Assembly: GCF_016820535.1 (NCBI RefSeq)
Contig: NZ_JADHDY010000001.1
Location: 1-64,000 of the forward strand
Length of the DNA: 64,000 nt
From: Sporosarcina beigongshangi
GTDB lineage: Bacteria > Actinomycetota > Actinomycetes > Actinomycetales > Micrococcaceae
Direction: 5' to 3'
Under the pieces are notes generated by a model. The model saw nothing but the letters and a program-made list of their open reading frames with translations. It was not told where the DNA came from and ran no database searches. Position numbers and translations under genes: made by a program. This document shows positions 1-6,914 of this stretch, piece after piece (the stretch's first letter is position 1; each line of letters begins with the position of its first letter).

Positions 1-489
1 TTCGCCCACAATGTGGAGACGGTCCCGCGGATCTTCAAGCGCATCCGCCCCGCCTTCCGCTACGAGCGCTCCCTTGATGTGCTGACCCAGGGCCGGGACC
101 AGGGGATGGTCACCAAGTCCAACCTGATCCTGGGCATGGGCGAGACGCGTGAGGAAATCTCGGTGGCCCTGCAGGACCTGCACGACGCCGGAACCGACCT
201 GATCACCATCACCCAGTACCTGCGCCCCTCCGAACGCCACCTGCCGGTGGACCGGTGGGTCAAGCCGCAGGAGTTCCTGGACATCTCCCAGGAAGCTGAG
301 GAAATCGGCTTCCTCGGCGTCATGAGCGGGCCGCTCGTGCGCTCCTCCTACCGGGCCGGCCGCTTGTGGGCAACCGCAATGCGCAAGAAGGGCCGCGACA
401 TTCCCGAGCACCTGGCCCACATCGCCGAAGGCATCGAAGATTCCGGACACACCCGGCAGGAAGCCGCCTCCCTGCTGGCCGCACAATAA
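1..489 (+). CDS. lipA: Lipoyl synthase, C-terminal part (5' end outside window)
   Basis: LipA is a radical-SAM enzyme that inserts two sulfur atoms into octanoyl groups on lipoyl domains of pyruvate and 2-oxoglutarate dehydrogenases and the glycine cleavage H protein. The reading frame is open from base 1 and ends at TAA 487-489, leaving about 162 codons of a protein usually near 330 residues. The visible part carries the family blocks [41 protein letters not shown] and [13 protein letters not shown]. The two Cys clusters that bind the Fe-S centres lie in the missing N-terminal half. A DUF4191 gene follows 31 bp downstream, the same order as in mycobacteria (Rv2218-Rv2219). Identification is firm; the fragment is cut by the window edge, not broken. 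Confidence 0.96.
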   Translation, partial: FAHNVETVPRIFKRIRPAFRYERSLDVLTQGRDQGMVTKSNLILGMGETREEISVALQDLHDAGTDLITITQYLRPSERHLPVDRWVKPQEFLDISQEAEEIGFLGVMSGPLVRSSYRAGRLWATAMRKKGRDIPEHLAHIAEGIEDSGHTRQEAASLLAAQ

Positions 490-520
490 GTCCGCCTGAA
501 CCCGCTAGAATTGAATCACT

Positions 521-1282
521 ATGGCCAAAACAGACTCCCCATCCAGCAACACCGACGACTCCAAGCGCTCCCTCTTCGCTCGCAAGCCCAAGGCTGAGAG
601 GCCCAAGAAGGACAAGAAGCCCAGCCGCATCAAGCAGATGGTGGACATCTTCAAGATGACCCGCAAGTCTGACCCGATGATCACCTGGCTGATGATCGGG
701 GCATTCCTGCTCCCCATCGCCATCTGCTTCGGCATCGGCTTCTGGCTGAACAACTGGATCACCGGTCTGATGGTTGGCATCCCGCTGGGCGTGCTTGCCG
801 CCCTGTTGATCATGTCCCGCCGCGCCGAGCGCGCCGCCTACGCCCAGATTGAGGGCAAGGCGGGTGCCGCCGGTGCTGCATTGAGCGCACTGAAGAAGGG
901 CTGGATCTTTGACGAGCAGCCTGCCTCGGTGAACCCGCGCACGCAGGATGTGGTGTTCCGTGCCATCGGCCGTCCGGGCATTGTCCTGGTCACCGAAGGA
1001 CCATCCACCCGGGTCAAGGGCCTCGTCGATGCTGAACGCCGCAGGTTGAACCGCATCCTCCCCAACGTCAACGTCACCGTCATTGAAACGGGACGAGGCG
1101 AGGGCCAGGTGCCCATCGCTCAGGTCACCAAGAAGATGGGCAAGCTGAAGAAGGAACTGACCAAGGTTGAGGTCAGCGCCGTCAACAAGCGCATCACCTC
1201 TATGGGCAACAAGCTGCCCATCCCCAAGGGCATCGACCCCTACAAGGCGCGCCCCGACCGCAAGGCGGCGCGCGGCCGCTAA
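521..1282 (+). CDS. DUF4191 domain membrane protein
   Basis: This 253-residue protein matches the actinobacterial DUF4191 family, which is found next to lipA; its function is unknown. The N-terminal 45 residues are charged and Lys-rich. Two hydrophobic segments follow at about 54-73 and 76-98 (MITWLMIGAFLLPIAICFGI, then WITGLMVGIPLGVLAALLIM). The C-terminal 150 residues are a soluble basic domain ending in KAARGR. No Shine-Dalgarno sequence precedes the ATG, but TAGAAT at 506-511 is a good -10 box, so the message would have a very short or no leader. A strong terminator follows at 1301-1331. A structural or membrane-associated role is only a guess. Confidence 0.9.
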   Translation: MAKTDSPSSNTDDSKRSLFARKPKAERPKKDKKPSRIKQMVDIFKMTRKSDPMITWLMIGAFLLPIAICFGIGFWLNNWITGLMVGIPLGVLAALLIMSRRAERAAYAQIEGKAGAAGAALSALKKGWIFDEQPASVNPRTQDVVFRAIGRPGIVLVTEGPSTRVKGLVDAERRRLNRILPNVNVTVIETGRGEGQVPIAQVTKKMGKLKKELTKVEVSAVNKRITSMGNKLPIPKGIDPYKARPDRKAARGR

Positions 1283-1300
1283 CGACCGCTCAACATGTGA

Positions 1301-1331
1301 TGCCCGGTGGGACTTCCCACCGGGCATTTTT
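1301..1331 (+). terminator. Rho-independent terminator after DUF4191 gene
   Basis: A perfect 11-bp stem (TGCCCGGTGGG, 1301-1311, pairing with 1316-1326) with a 4-nt loop is followed by TTTTT. It lies 19 bp after the DUF4191 stop codon and ends the lipA-DUF4191 unit. Confidence 0.9.
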
Positions 1332-1822
1332 GTGCCCTCGGGCCGGCAGCCCAAGGAGGCGGTGGCCGCGGGCCGGTGGATCGCGCATATTGCCGGCCCG
1401 TCTCCGGATCCTCGGCCCATCGCCAACGCCTCGACAGAAGATGGCCCCCTCTGACCCTCGTCACGGCAGATCAGGCCGCTACGTCGTTGGCGTCTCGACC
1501 CGTGGGGAATTGAAACTGCAGCACATGCGATGGAGACAGCCGACCAGCCATTGAGATTGCAGCACATGCGATGATTCCGCAGATTTCTTCGCATGTGCTG
1601 CAGTTTCGAAATCAACTTTCGCGGGAGCTGCCGTCTCAACCCTGCCCCGCAACGTGAACTGCTGTTTCGACTGCAGGGCACCTGTCCGGCGGCAGAACCC
1701 GGCACTCCGGAGCTCCATTGCCCGGCCCAGCCACGGCGCAAGGCGCCGCCGGCAGAAAAGTCGGGTCCGGCGTCGGAAACCAGGGACAGCTCAGGTCCCC
1801 GTCCCTGCTGCAGGCCATTAAA
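1332..1822. other. Gene-free spacer holding a repeat element
   Basis: About 490 bp without a credible gene: frames that stay open here have no family resemblance, no ribosome-binding site and are out of keeping with neighbouring codon use. The stretch contains the 19-bp repeat set at 1512-1607. Downstream, around 1630-1680, a weaker copy-like segment (CTGCTGTTTCGACTGCAG) may be a decayed relative. Confidence 0.6.
1512..1607. repeat. Three copies of a 19-bp repeat (two direct, one inverted)
   Basis: GAAACTGCAGCACATGCGA occurs at 1512-1530. A copy with two substitutions lies at 1553-1571. A perfect inverted copy lies at 1589-1607. The outer pair can form a 19-bp hairpin around the middle copy. 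The element is in non-coding DNA between the DUF4191 terminator and the RDD gene terminator. It looks like a small REP-type or palindromic intergenic element. Confidence 0.8.
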
Positions 1823-1856
1823 CAACTGCACCCCCGGAGGATCGGGGGTGCAGTTG
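1823..1856 (-). terminator. Terminator of the RDD gene
   Basis: A perfect 13-bp stem (1823-1835 with 1844-1856, arm CAACTGCACCCCC) with an 8-nt loop is followed, reading on the minus strand, by TTTAAT. It starts 11 bp past the stop codon of the RDD-family gene. Confidence 0.85.
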
Positions 1857-1867
1857 GGTCCGCGCGG

Positions 1868-2305
1868 TCAGCGGCGAATCAGGATGGTCTTGGCGGCGCG
1901 GTCGTGGAGGCCGCGGTGGTCGGCGTCGACGATGATGCACGGGATGACCAGGCAGATCAGCACGGCGCGGATGACGCCGTCGAGCATGTTGGGCTGGCGC
2001 CCGTCGAGCTTGACGACCTCGATGCCCATGATGCGGTGCCCCACGCCATAGCCGAGCAGACCGACCAGCAACATCTGCTCTATGGCAAAGATGGCGAGGG
2101 TGGCCGTGGGATCGCCGCCAAAGAACGCGTTGGAAATCAGCAGCGACAGGCCCCAGTCAATGCAGATGGCCAGGATGCGGCGGCCGGCACGGGCCATGGA
2201 GCCGGGGCCGGATTCGGGCTGGCCCAGACGCTCGCCCGGAAATTTCGATATATTGGAAGTGTCCGGGCCGCTGAGCCAAGAACCGATGTCTTTACGATTT
2301 ACCAC
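1868..2305 (-). CDS. RDD family membrane protein
   Basis: This 145-residue protein has the RDD fold from about residue 40 on: an Arg-Asp pair in ARAGRRILAICIDW, a second hydrophobic helix (LAIFAIEQMLLVGLLGYGVG), the GHRIMGIEVVKLDG loop, and a last helix (GVIRAVLICLVIPCIIVD) before the conserved GLHDRAA end. Family members are small integral membrane proteins of mostly unknown function; some are linked to ion transport. The mycobacterial counterpart in the same position is Rv2219A. The GTG start at 2305 has TAGGCT exactly 6 nt upstream, which indicates a leaderless transcript. The gene is divergent from glnA and shares its 180-bp upstream region. Confidence 0.88.
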   Translation of the reverse strand: MVNRKDIGSWLSGPDTSNISKFPGERLGQPESGPGSMARAGRRILAICIDWGLSLLISNAFFGGDPTATLAIFAIEQMLLVGLLGYGVGHRIMGIEVVKLDGRQPNMLDGVIRAVLICLVIPCIIVDADHRGLHDRAAKTILIRR

Positions 2306-2311
2306 CCCTCC

Positions 2312-2317
2312 AGCCTA
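2312..2317 (-). promoter_or_regulatory. -10 box of leaderless RDD gene
   Basis: TAGGCT on the minus strand, then GGAGGG, then the GTG start. The 6-nt gap puts the expected transcription start on the start codon. GGAGGG touching the GTG is too close to act as a Shine-Dalgarno sequence. Confidence 0.55.
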
Positions 2318-2363
2318 CCGGTGCGCGCCCCGTGCGGCGGAATCCGCGGAAGCCGGAGGGCTT

Positions 2364-2379
2364 GTAACGTGCCGGAAAC
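2364..2379 (+). promoter_or_regulatory. GlnR-like box upstream of glnA
   Basis: GTAAC (2364-2368), six bases, GAAAC (2375-2379) matches the actinobacterial GlnR half-site pattern gTnAC-N6-GaAAC. It lies 107 bp before the glnA start and about 35 bp before a possible -10 box TAGGCT at 2412-2417, a position suited to activation. The second a/b pair of the full GlnR site is not obvious. Recognition is by pattern; the regulator itself is not in the window. Confidence 0.55.
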
Positions 2380-2485
2380 ATTTCCGACATGGTGAAGTAA
2401 TAGCCCTGTTCTAGGCTTGTATTCGTTGCACAGGCACCACGGCCGTTTTCGAGCCGGCCACATTCCCCAGCGCCAAGGAGCGTAG

Positions 2486-3910
2486 ATGTTCAAGAACGCG
2501 GAAGAAGTCCTCCAGTTCATCAAAGACGAAGATGTAAAGTTCGTCGATATTCGATTCACTGATCTCCCCGGCGTCCAGCAGCACTTCAATGTGCCTGCCA
2601 AGACCGTTGACCTTGACTTCTTCGTCAACGGCCAGCTGTTTGACGGCTCCTCCATCAGGGGCTTCCAGGGCATCGCGGAATCGGACATGCAGCTGATTCC
2701 GGATCCCAAGACCGCCTTCGTCGACACGTTCCGCAAGGAGAAGACGCTTGCGCTTAACTTCTCGATCGTGAACCCCCGCACCGGCGATCCCTACCACCGC
2801 GACCCGCGCGGCGTGGCCGAAAAGGCCGAGGCGTACTTGGCATCCACCGGCATTGCCGACACCGCATTCTTCGGCGCCGAGGCCGAGTTCTTCGTCTTCG
2901 ACAACATCCAGTACGAATCCTCACCGCAGGGTTCCTTCTACAAGATCGATTCCGAAGAGGCCAACTGGAACACGGGCCGCGAAGAAGTTGGCGGAAACCT
3001 TGGCTACAAGACCCCCGTCAAGGGCGGTTACTTCCCGGTTGCCCCGATTGACCACCAGGCTGACCTCCGCGACGCCATGTGCATCGAGCTGGACGCTGCC
3101 GGCCTTGAGGTCGAGCGCTCACACCACGAGGTTGGCGCAGCCGGCCAGGCTGAAATCAACTACAAGTTCAACACCCTCGTGCACTCGGCCGATGACCTGC
3201 AGAAGTTCAAGTACGTCATCAAGAACACGGCCTGGGCCGCCGGCAAGTCAGTGACCTTCATGCCGAAGCCGGTCTTCGGCGACAACGGCTCGGGCATGCA
3301 CTGCCACCAGTCGCTGTGGAGCAACGGCGAGCCGCTGTTCTACGACGAGAAGGGCTACGCCGGCCTGTCCGACCTGGCACGCTGGTACATCGGCGGCCTG
3401 CTCAAGCACTCCTCCGCCGTCCTGGCCTTTACCAACCCGACGGTTAACTCCTACCGCCGCCTGGTCAAGGGCTTCGAAGCTCCCGTGAACATGGTTTACT
3501 CGCAGGGCAACCGCTCGGCCGGCATCCGCATCCCGATCACCGGTTCCAACCCGAAGGCCAAGCGCCTCGAGTTCCGCGCACCGGACCCGTCCTCCAACCC
3601 TTACCTGGCTTTCTCGGCCCAGCTCATGGCCGGCCTTGACGGCATCAAGAACCGCATCGAACCCCCGGCTCCCATCGACAAGGATCTCTACGAGCTCCCC
3701 CCGGAAGAAGCCAAGGACATCCCCAAGGCTCCTGAGTCGCTCGAAGAGGCACTCATCGCCCTGGAGAACGACAACGAGTTCCTCCAGGCCGGCGGCGTGT
3801 TCACCCAGGACCTGATCGACACCTGGATTGACTACAAGCGCGAATACGAGATCAAGCCGCTGCAGCTGCGCCCGAACCCGTACGAGTTCGAGCTCTACTA
3901 CGGCTGCTAG
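2486..3910 (+). CDS. glnA: Type I glutamine synthetase (GSI-beta)
   Basis: This enzyme makes glutamine from glutamate, ammonia and ATP as a dodecamer and is the main ammonia-assimilating enzyme. The 474-residue length is normal for the family. Visible blocks include [20 protein letters not shown] near residue 50, the metal-binding [12 protein letters not shown] near 129, the ATP-site [18 protein letters not shown] near 261, and NRSAGIRIP. The adenylylation loop [11 protein letters not shown] is intact with Tyr402, so GlnE (10214-13306) can be expected to regulate it. AAGGAG at 2475-2480 sits 5 nt before the ATG. A GlnR-like box lies upstream and a strong terminator follows immediately. Gene order lipA-DUF4191-RDD-glnA matches mycobacteria. 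Confidence 0.98.
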   Translation: MFKNAEEVLQFIKDEDVKFVDIRFTDLPGVQQHFNVPAKTVDLDFFVNGQLFDGSSIRGFQGIAESDMQLIPDPKTAFVDTFRKEKTLALNFSIVNPRTGDPYHRDPRGVAEKAEAYLASTGIADTAFFGAEAEFFVFDNIQYESSPQGSFYKIDSEEANWNTGREEVGGNLGYKTPVKGGYFPVAPIDHQADLRDAMCIELDAAGLEVERSHHEVGAAGQAEINYKFNTLVHSADDLQKFKYVIKNTAWAAGKSVTFMPKPVFGDNGSGMHCHQSLWSNGEPLFYDEKGYAGLSDLARWYIGGLLKHSSAVLAFTNPTVNSYRRLVKGFEAPVNMVYSQGNRSAGIRIPITGSNPKAKRLEFRAPDPSSNPYLAFSAQLMAGLDGIKNRIEPPAPIDKDLYELPPEEAKDIPKAPESLEEALIALENDNEFLQAGGVFTQDLIDTWIDYKREYEIKPLQLRPNPYEFELYYGC

Positions 3911-3923
3911 CAGACCTGTTGTG

Positions 3924-3962
3924 AAAAGGAGGGCCGGAACATCTTGTTCCGGCCCTCCTTTT
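3924..3962 (+). terminator. Terminator of glnA
   Basis: A perfect 17-bp stem (3924-3940 with 3946-3962) has a 5-nt loop and a run of T at its 3' side. It starts 14 bp after the glnA stop. The A-rich left arm also gives a T tract on the minus strand, so it can serve the convergent HTH gene too. Confidence 0.93.
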
Positions 3963-4108
3963 TCATGTTCGACGGCGGACCTTGGCCCGGGTGCGCTGGT
4001 CCGCCCGGGTGCCGCTGCAGTTGCCTTCCCAGGGCTGCACTGCCTGCGGATCGCGGGCCTGTGGACGCCTCGCTCCGCATGCCCGGCCTCGGCGTGACCC
4101 CTCCGCCG

Positions 4109-4315
4109 TCACCGCTTTCCGTACTTCTTGTGGACAGCCTGCTTGCTGACGCCGAGGCACAGGGCGACGGCTTCCCACGACAGCCCCGCAGACCGGGCGC
4201 GCACCACCATCTCCGACTCCGTTCTAGCCAGCTGCTTGCGGGCCTCGGCCACGGCGTACAACGCCTCGGCCGGGCCCATGCCGTCCATGTTTCCCAACAG
4301 TGTCTTCACTGCCAC
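4109..4315 (-). CDS. Small helix-turn-helix DNA-binding protein
   Basis: This 68-residue protein ends in a clear helix-turn-helix: RARSAGLSWEAVALCLGVSKQAVHKKYGKR, split as a scaffold helix (LSWEAVALCLG) and a recognition helix (SKQAVHKKY). The N-terminal half (MDGMGPAEALYAVAEARKQL) is predicted helical and may dimerise. I chose GTG 4315 because GGAAAG ends 6 nt upstream; GTG 4318, 4321 and 4309 are alternatives. The gene starts right after two palindromes that overlap a good promoter, which suggests autoregulation. It lies 61 bp after the start-distal end of the GNAT gene, in the same direction. The frame stays open upstream but that part is antisense-like noise. Its target genes are unknown. 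Confidence 0.8.
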   Translation of the reverse strand: MAVKTLLGNMDGMGPAEALYAVAEARKQLARTESEMVVRARSAGLSWEAVALCLGVSKQAVHKKYGKR

Positions 4316-4327
4316 CACCACCTTTCC

Positions 4328-4371
4328 GTCAACTTTAGTTGACCATTGGCGGTTCGTCAATGAAAGTTGAC
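4328..4371 (-). promoter_or_regulatory. Promoter with two palindromic operators for the HTH gene
   Basis: Two GTCAAC-N4-GTTGAC palindromes lie 28 bp apart centre to centre: 4328-4343 (perfect) and 4356-4371 (one mismatch). On the minus strand the upstream palindrome supplies the -35 TTGACG, and after exactly 17 bp the downstream palindrome supplies the -10 TAAAGT. Binding to either would block RNA polymerase. The HTH protein encoded just downstream is the obvious candidate ligand. Confidence 0.72.
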
Positions 4372-4376
4372 GCTCT

Positions 4377-4958
4377 TCAAAACGCGTCGAACGGCCGGTA
4401 CATGATCCGCTGGGGTCCGGACCGCCCGCCCAGGTACAGTCCGACGTCGCCAAACCCCGCCTTTCCGTAGGCTCGGATACCGGCGGCATTGCGCTCGTTG
4501 ACGCCCAGAACCAGGCCCAGCGCCGGCAAGGCCAGCTCGGCAGCCAAATTTCCGGCAAGTTCGACGGCGGCTTCGGTCGCCGCGGTGCCGTACCCCATGC
4601 CTTGCACGCGTCGATCGACGAGGAAGCCCCGCAACAGTATGGCGGCCTCGTTGTCATGCCACCCGGCGGAACGTGCGGCACCGACATGGAGGACACCCAT
4701 GCCAACCACGACCCGGCCGCCTCCCAAGGCGCCCGGCATGGAGTCGGCGAGGGCCGGAGATTGCGCGACGGCGGTGACTGCAAAGATGTGGCGGTCCGGT
4801 TCGGCCAGGGCCACCTGCGCCATGGCCGATGGTTCACCCACGAATGCCGCCTGTGCCGGCGCCAGCTCCAGGGCGCAAATGCCCGCCAAGAGGTCGGAAC
4901 GCATTGCGTCCGGGGATGTCTTGACGGGGATCAGGGTGACGTCTGCCGAGGTATCCAT
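4377..4958 (-). CDS. GNAT family N-acetyltransferase
   Basis: This 193-residue protein has the GNAT acetyl-CoA-binding core: the strand before motif A (ILLRGFLVDRRVQGMGYG), where RRVQGMGYG is the Q/RxxGxG/A pyrophosphate loop near residues 116-124, and the C-terminal LGVNERNAAGIRAYGKAGF, typical of motif B with its Tyr. Such enzymes transfer acetyl from acetyl-CoA to amines of small molecules or proteins; the substrate cannot be told from sequence. ATG 4958 has no Shine-Dalgarno sequence, but TAGGAT lies 6 nt before it, so the gene is probably leaderless. Its stop is only 6 bp from the operator pair of the HTH gene. Confidence 0.88.
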   Translation of the reverse strand: MDTSADVTLIPVKTSPDAMRSDLLAGICALELAPAQAAFVGEPSAMAQVALAEPDRHIFAVTAVAQSPALADSMPGALGGGRVVVGMGVLHVGAARSAGWHDNEAAILLRGFLVDRRVQGMGYGTAATEAAVELAGNLAAELALPALGLVLGVNERNAAGIRAYGKAGFGDVGLYLGGRSGPQRIMYRPFDAF

Positions 4959-4964
4959 GCAAAA

Positions 4965-4970
4965 ATCCTA
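4965..4970 (-). promoter_or_regulatory. -10 box of leaderless GNAT gene
   Basis: TAGGAT on the minus strand followed by TTTTGC and then the ATG at 4958. No convincing -35 hexamer is visible. Confidence 0.5.
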
Positions 4971-5002
4971 TGCTCCCGAGTCCAGGAAGGGCGGCGCCCT
5001 GG

Positions 5003-5076
5003 TGATGCCGCGTCCGGGGAAAGGGGCGATTATGTGATGCGGCGTCCGGGGAAAGGGGCGATTATGTGATGCGGCG
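5003..5076. repeat. 32-bp tandem repeat, 2.3 units
   Basis: TGATGC starts at 5003, 5035 and 5067, an exact 32-bp period. Each full unit has the core TGATGCSGCGTCCGGGGAAA plus GGGGCGATTATG; the two full units differ at one base. The third is cut after about 10 bp. The same 32-bp element, with other tails, recurs at 55315-55570. It lies between the GNAT gene and glutaminase. Confidence 0.9.
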
Positions 5077-5086
5077 TGGGAAGGGA

Positions 5087-6001
5087 TTAGAAGATGGACC
5101 AGCCGGTGCGGGTCGTGAATTCATCCAGCGCGGCGATGCCGGCCACGGAGTTTCCGTTGGGCCCCAGCGACGGTCCCCACACCGTAATGGCGCAGCGGCC
5201 GGGGACAATGGCGACGATGCCGCCACCCACCCCACTCTTGCCGGGCAGGCCCACATGGTAGGCGAACTCCCCCGCGGCGTCATAGGTGCCGCAGGTGAGC
5301 ATGACGGCGTTGATCCGCTTGCTCTGGTTGGGGCTCAGGAACGGGGTGCCGCCGGCGGCCACACCGTGACGCGCAAGGAACAAGGACGCCCTGGCCAGGT
5401 CCTCGCAACACATCTCAATGGCGCACTGATTGAAATAGGCCGCCAAGACCTCATCCACCGGGTTCTCCAGGTTGCCGTAGCTGGCCAGCAGGTGCGCCAT
5501 GGAGGCGTTGCGGTGGCCGTGGTCGGCTTCGGAGGCTGCCACCACGGCGTCAATGTCCACCGCGGGGTTGCCCGACTCCAGCCGCAGCAGGCCCCGGATG
5601 GATCCGGCGGCGTCCCCCGTCAGGCTCAGGAGCCGGTCCGTCACCACGAGGGCGCCGGCGTTGATGAACGGGTTTCGCGGAATGCCCTGGTCGGCCTCCA
5701 GCTGGATCATGGAGTTGAACGGCGTGCCGGAGGGTTCCCGGGACACCCGCTGCCAAATGGAGTCGTAGTCGTAGGACATGACCAGGGCGAGGGAGAAAAC
5801 CTTGGAGATGGACTGGATGGAAAACGGCTCCTGCCAGTCCCCCGCCCCGTACACTTCACCGTCGGCCATGGCCACGCAGATGCCAAACTTCTCCGGGGAA
5901 ATCTCCCCGAGGCTGGGGATGTACGAGGCAACCGCCCCGTCACGGCACAGCGGGGCCACATGCTCCACGATGCCCTCAAGCACCTCCTGCAAATCTTCCA
6001 C
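5087..6001 (-). CDS. glsA: Glutaminase A
   Basis: This enzyme hydrolyses glutamine to glutamate and ammonia with a beta-lactamase-like serine fold. The 304-residue length from GTG 6001 fits the family. The catalytic Ser64-x-x-Lys67 is in FSIQSISKVFSLAL; other family blocks are NPFINAGALV, SEADHGHRNASMAHLLASYG, and GEFAYHVGLPGKSGVGGGI. GTG 6001 is preceded by GGGAGG with 4 nt spacing, which favours it over the open but unconserved upstream frame. The gene sits beside an amino-acid ABC transporter and 1.2 kb from glnA, so a role in glutamine turnover is likely. A terminator of the ABC operon separates it from glnQ. Confidence 0.93.
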   Translation of the reverse strand: MEDLQEVLEGIVEHVAPLCRDGAVASYIPSLGEISPEKFGICVAMADGEVYGAGDWQEPFSIQSISKVFSLALVMSYDYDSIWQRVSREPSGTPFNSMIQLEADQGIPRNPFINAGALVVTDRLLSLTGDAAGSIRGLLRLESGNPAVDIDAVVAASEADHGHRNASMAHLLASYGNLENPVDEVLAAYFNQCAIEMCCEDLARASLFLARHGVAAGGTPFLSPNQSKRINAVMLTCGTYDAAGEFAYHVGLPGKSGVGGGIVAIVPGRCAITVWGPSLGPNGNSVAGIAALDEFTTRTGWSIF

Positions 6002-6106
6002 ATGCCCTCCCAACAAAAGTATCCGGCGTCGACCCCCAGCCGCCGCCTCCCGCCCGCAAACTGGTAGGCAGCGGGACACTCGCGGCAGCGGGCCCAAAAA
6101 GATGTA

Positions 6107-6134
6107 GGGGTGGCAGCCAATCAGCTGCCACCCC
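6107..6134 (-). terminator. Terminator of the amino-acid ABC transporter operon
   Basis: An 11-bp perfect stem (GGGGTGGCAGC, 6107-6117, with 6124-6134) with a 6-nt loop. Reading on the minus strand a TTTTT tract follows 6 nt later. It lies 15 bp after the ATPase stop codon. Confidence 0.75.
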
Positions 6135-6149
6135 CACACTACAGAACGG

Positions 6150-6914
6150 CTACAGGACCTTCGCGAGGAAGTCCTGCAGGCGCGGCTGCTGCGGGTTGCC
6201 GAAGATGGCTTCCGGTACACCCTGCTCGCAGATGACGCCGCCGTCCATGAAGATGACACGGTCGGCGACCTCGCGGGCGAAGCCCATCTCGTGCGTGACC
6301 ACAACCATGGTCATGCCCTCGGCGGCGAGGTCGCGGATGACCTGCAGCACCTCGCCCACCATTTCGGGGTCAAGGGCGCTGGTGGCCTCGTCAAAGAGCA
6401 TGATGCCGGGGTTCATGGCCAGGGCGCGGGCAATCGCCACACGCTGCTTCTGCCCGCCGGAGAGCGATGCGGGGCGGGCGTCGGCCTTCTCCGCCAATCC
6501 CACGCGGCGCAGCAGCTCCATGGCCTGCTCGCGGGCGCCGGCCTTGTCCTTCTTCTTCAGTTCCACCGGCGCCAGCATGATGTTCTCGATGACGGACATG
6601 TGCGGGAACAGGTTGAAGTGCTGGAACACCATGCCGATGTTCTGCCGGACCGCGTTCAGGTCAACCTTGGGGTCGGTCAGGTCAAAGCCGTTGACAGTGA
6701 CGGAGCCGTCGGTGATGTCCTCCAGCTTGTTCAGGCAGCGCAGGAAGGTGGACTTGCCCGAACCCGACGGGCCGATCACGCACACCACCTCGCCCTCGGC
6801 AATGTCGATGTCGATCCCCTTGAGGACCTCGTTGGAACCGAAGGTTTTCTTTAGCCCGCGTACGGCAATCTTGACGTTGTTTTCTGTGCCGGGCTTTTCT
6901 GTGGAGGGGCTCAT
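6150..6914 (-). CDS. Amino-acid ABC transporter ATP-binding protein (GlnQ type)
   Basis: This ATPase powers import of a polar amino acid through the partner encoded just upstream. The 254-residue protein has Walker [10 protein letters not shown] at 48-56, the Q-loop [13 protein letters not shown], the signature LSGGQKQR near 154, Walker [14 protein letters not shown] near 174 and the switch [15 protein letters not shown]. These are the features of the polar amino-acid (PAAT) subfamily such as GlnQ/HisP. ATG 6914 overlaps the TGA of the binding protein-permease gene by 4 nt (ATGA), so the two are translationally coupled. Substrate is not fixed by sequence; glutamine or glutamate is plausible given the neighbouring glutaminase. 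Confidence 0.95.
   Translation of the reverse strand: MSPSTEKPGTENNVKIAVRGLKKTFGSNEVLKGIDIDIAEGEVVCVIGPSGSGKSTFLRCLNKLEDITDGSVTVNGFDLTDPKVDLNAVRQNIGMVFQHFNLFPHMSVIENIMLAPVELKKKDKAGAREQAMELLRRVGLAEKADARPASLSGGQKQRVAIARALAMNPGIMLFDEATSALDPEMVGEVLQVIRDLAAEGMTMVVVTHEMGFAREVADRVIFMDGGVICEQGVPEAIFGNPQQPRLQDFLAKVL

Noticed and set aside
4109-4837. A longer reading of the HTH gene (about 242 residues)
   Set aside because: The extra N-terminal part is antisense-phase sequence of the GNAT gene and crosses the promoter and operators at 4328-4371.
5087-6304. A 405-residue version of glutaminase
   Set aside because: The first 100 residues are Arg/Ser-rich noise crossing a terminator and the end of the ABC ATPase gene; GTG 6001 has a good ribosome site and gives the family length.
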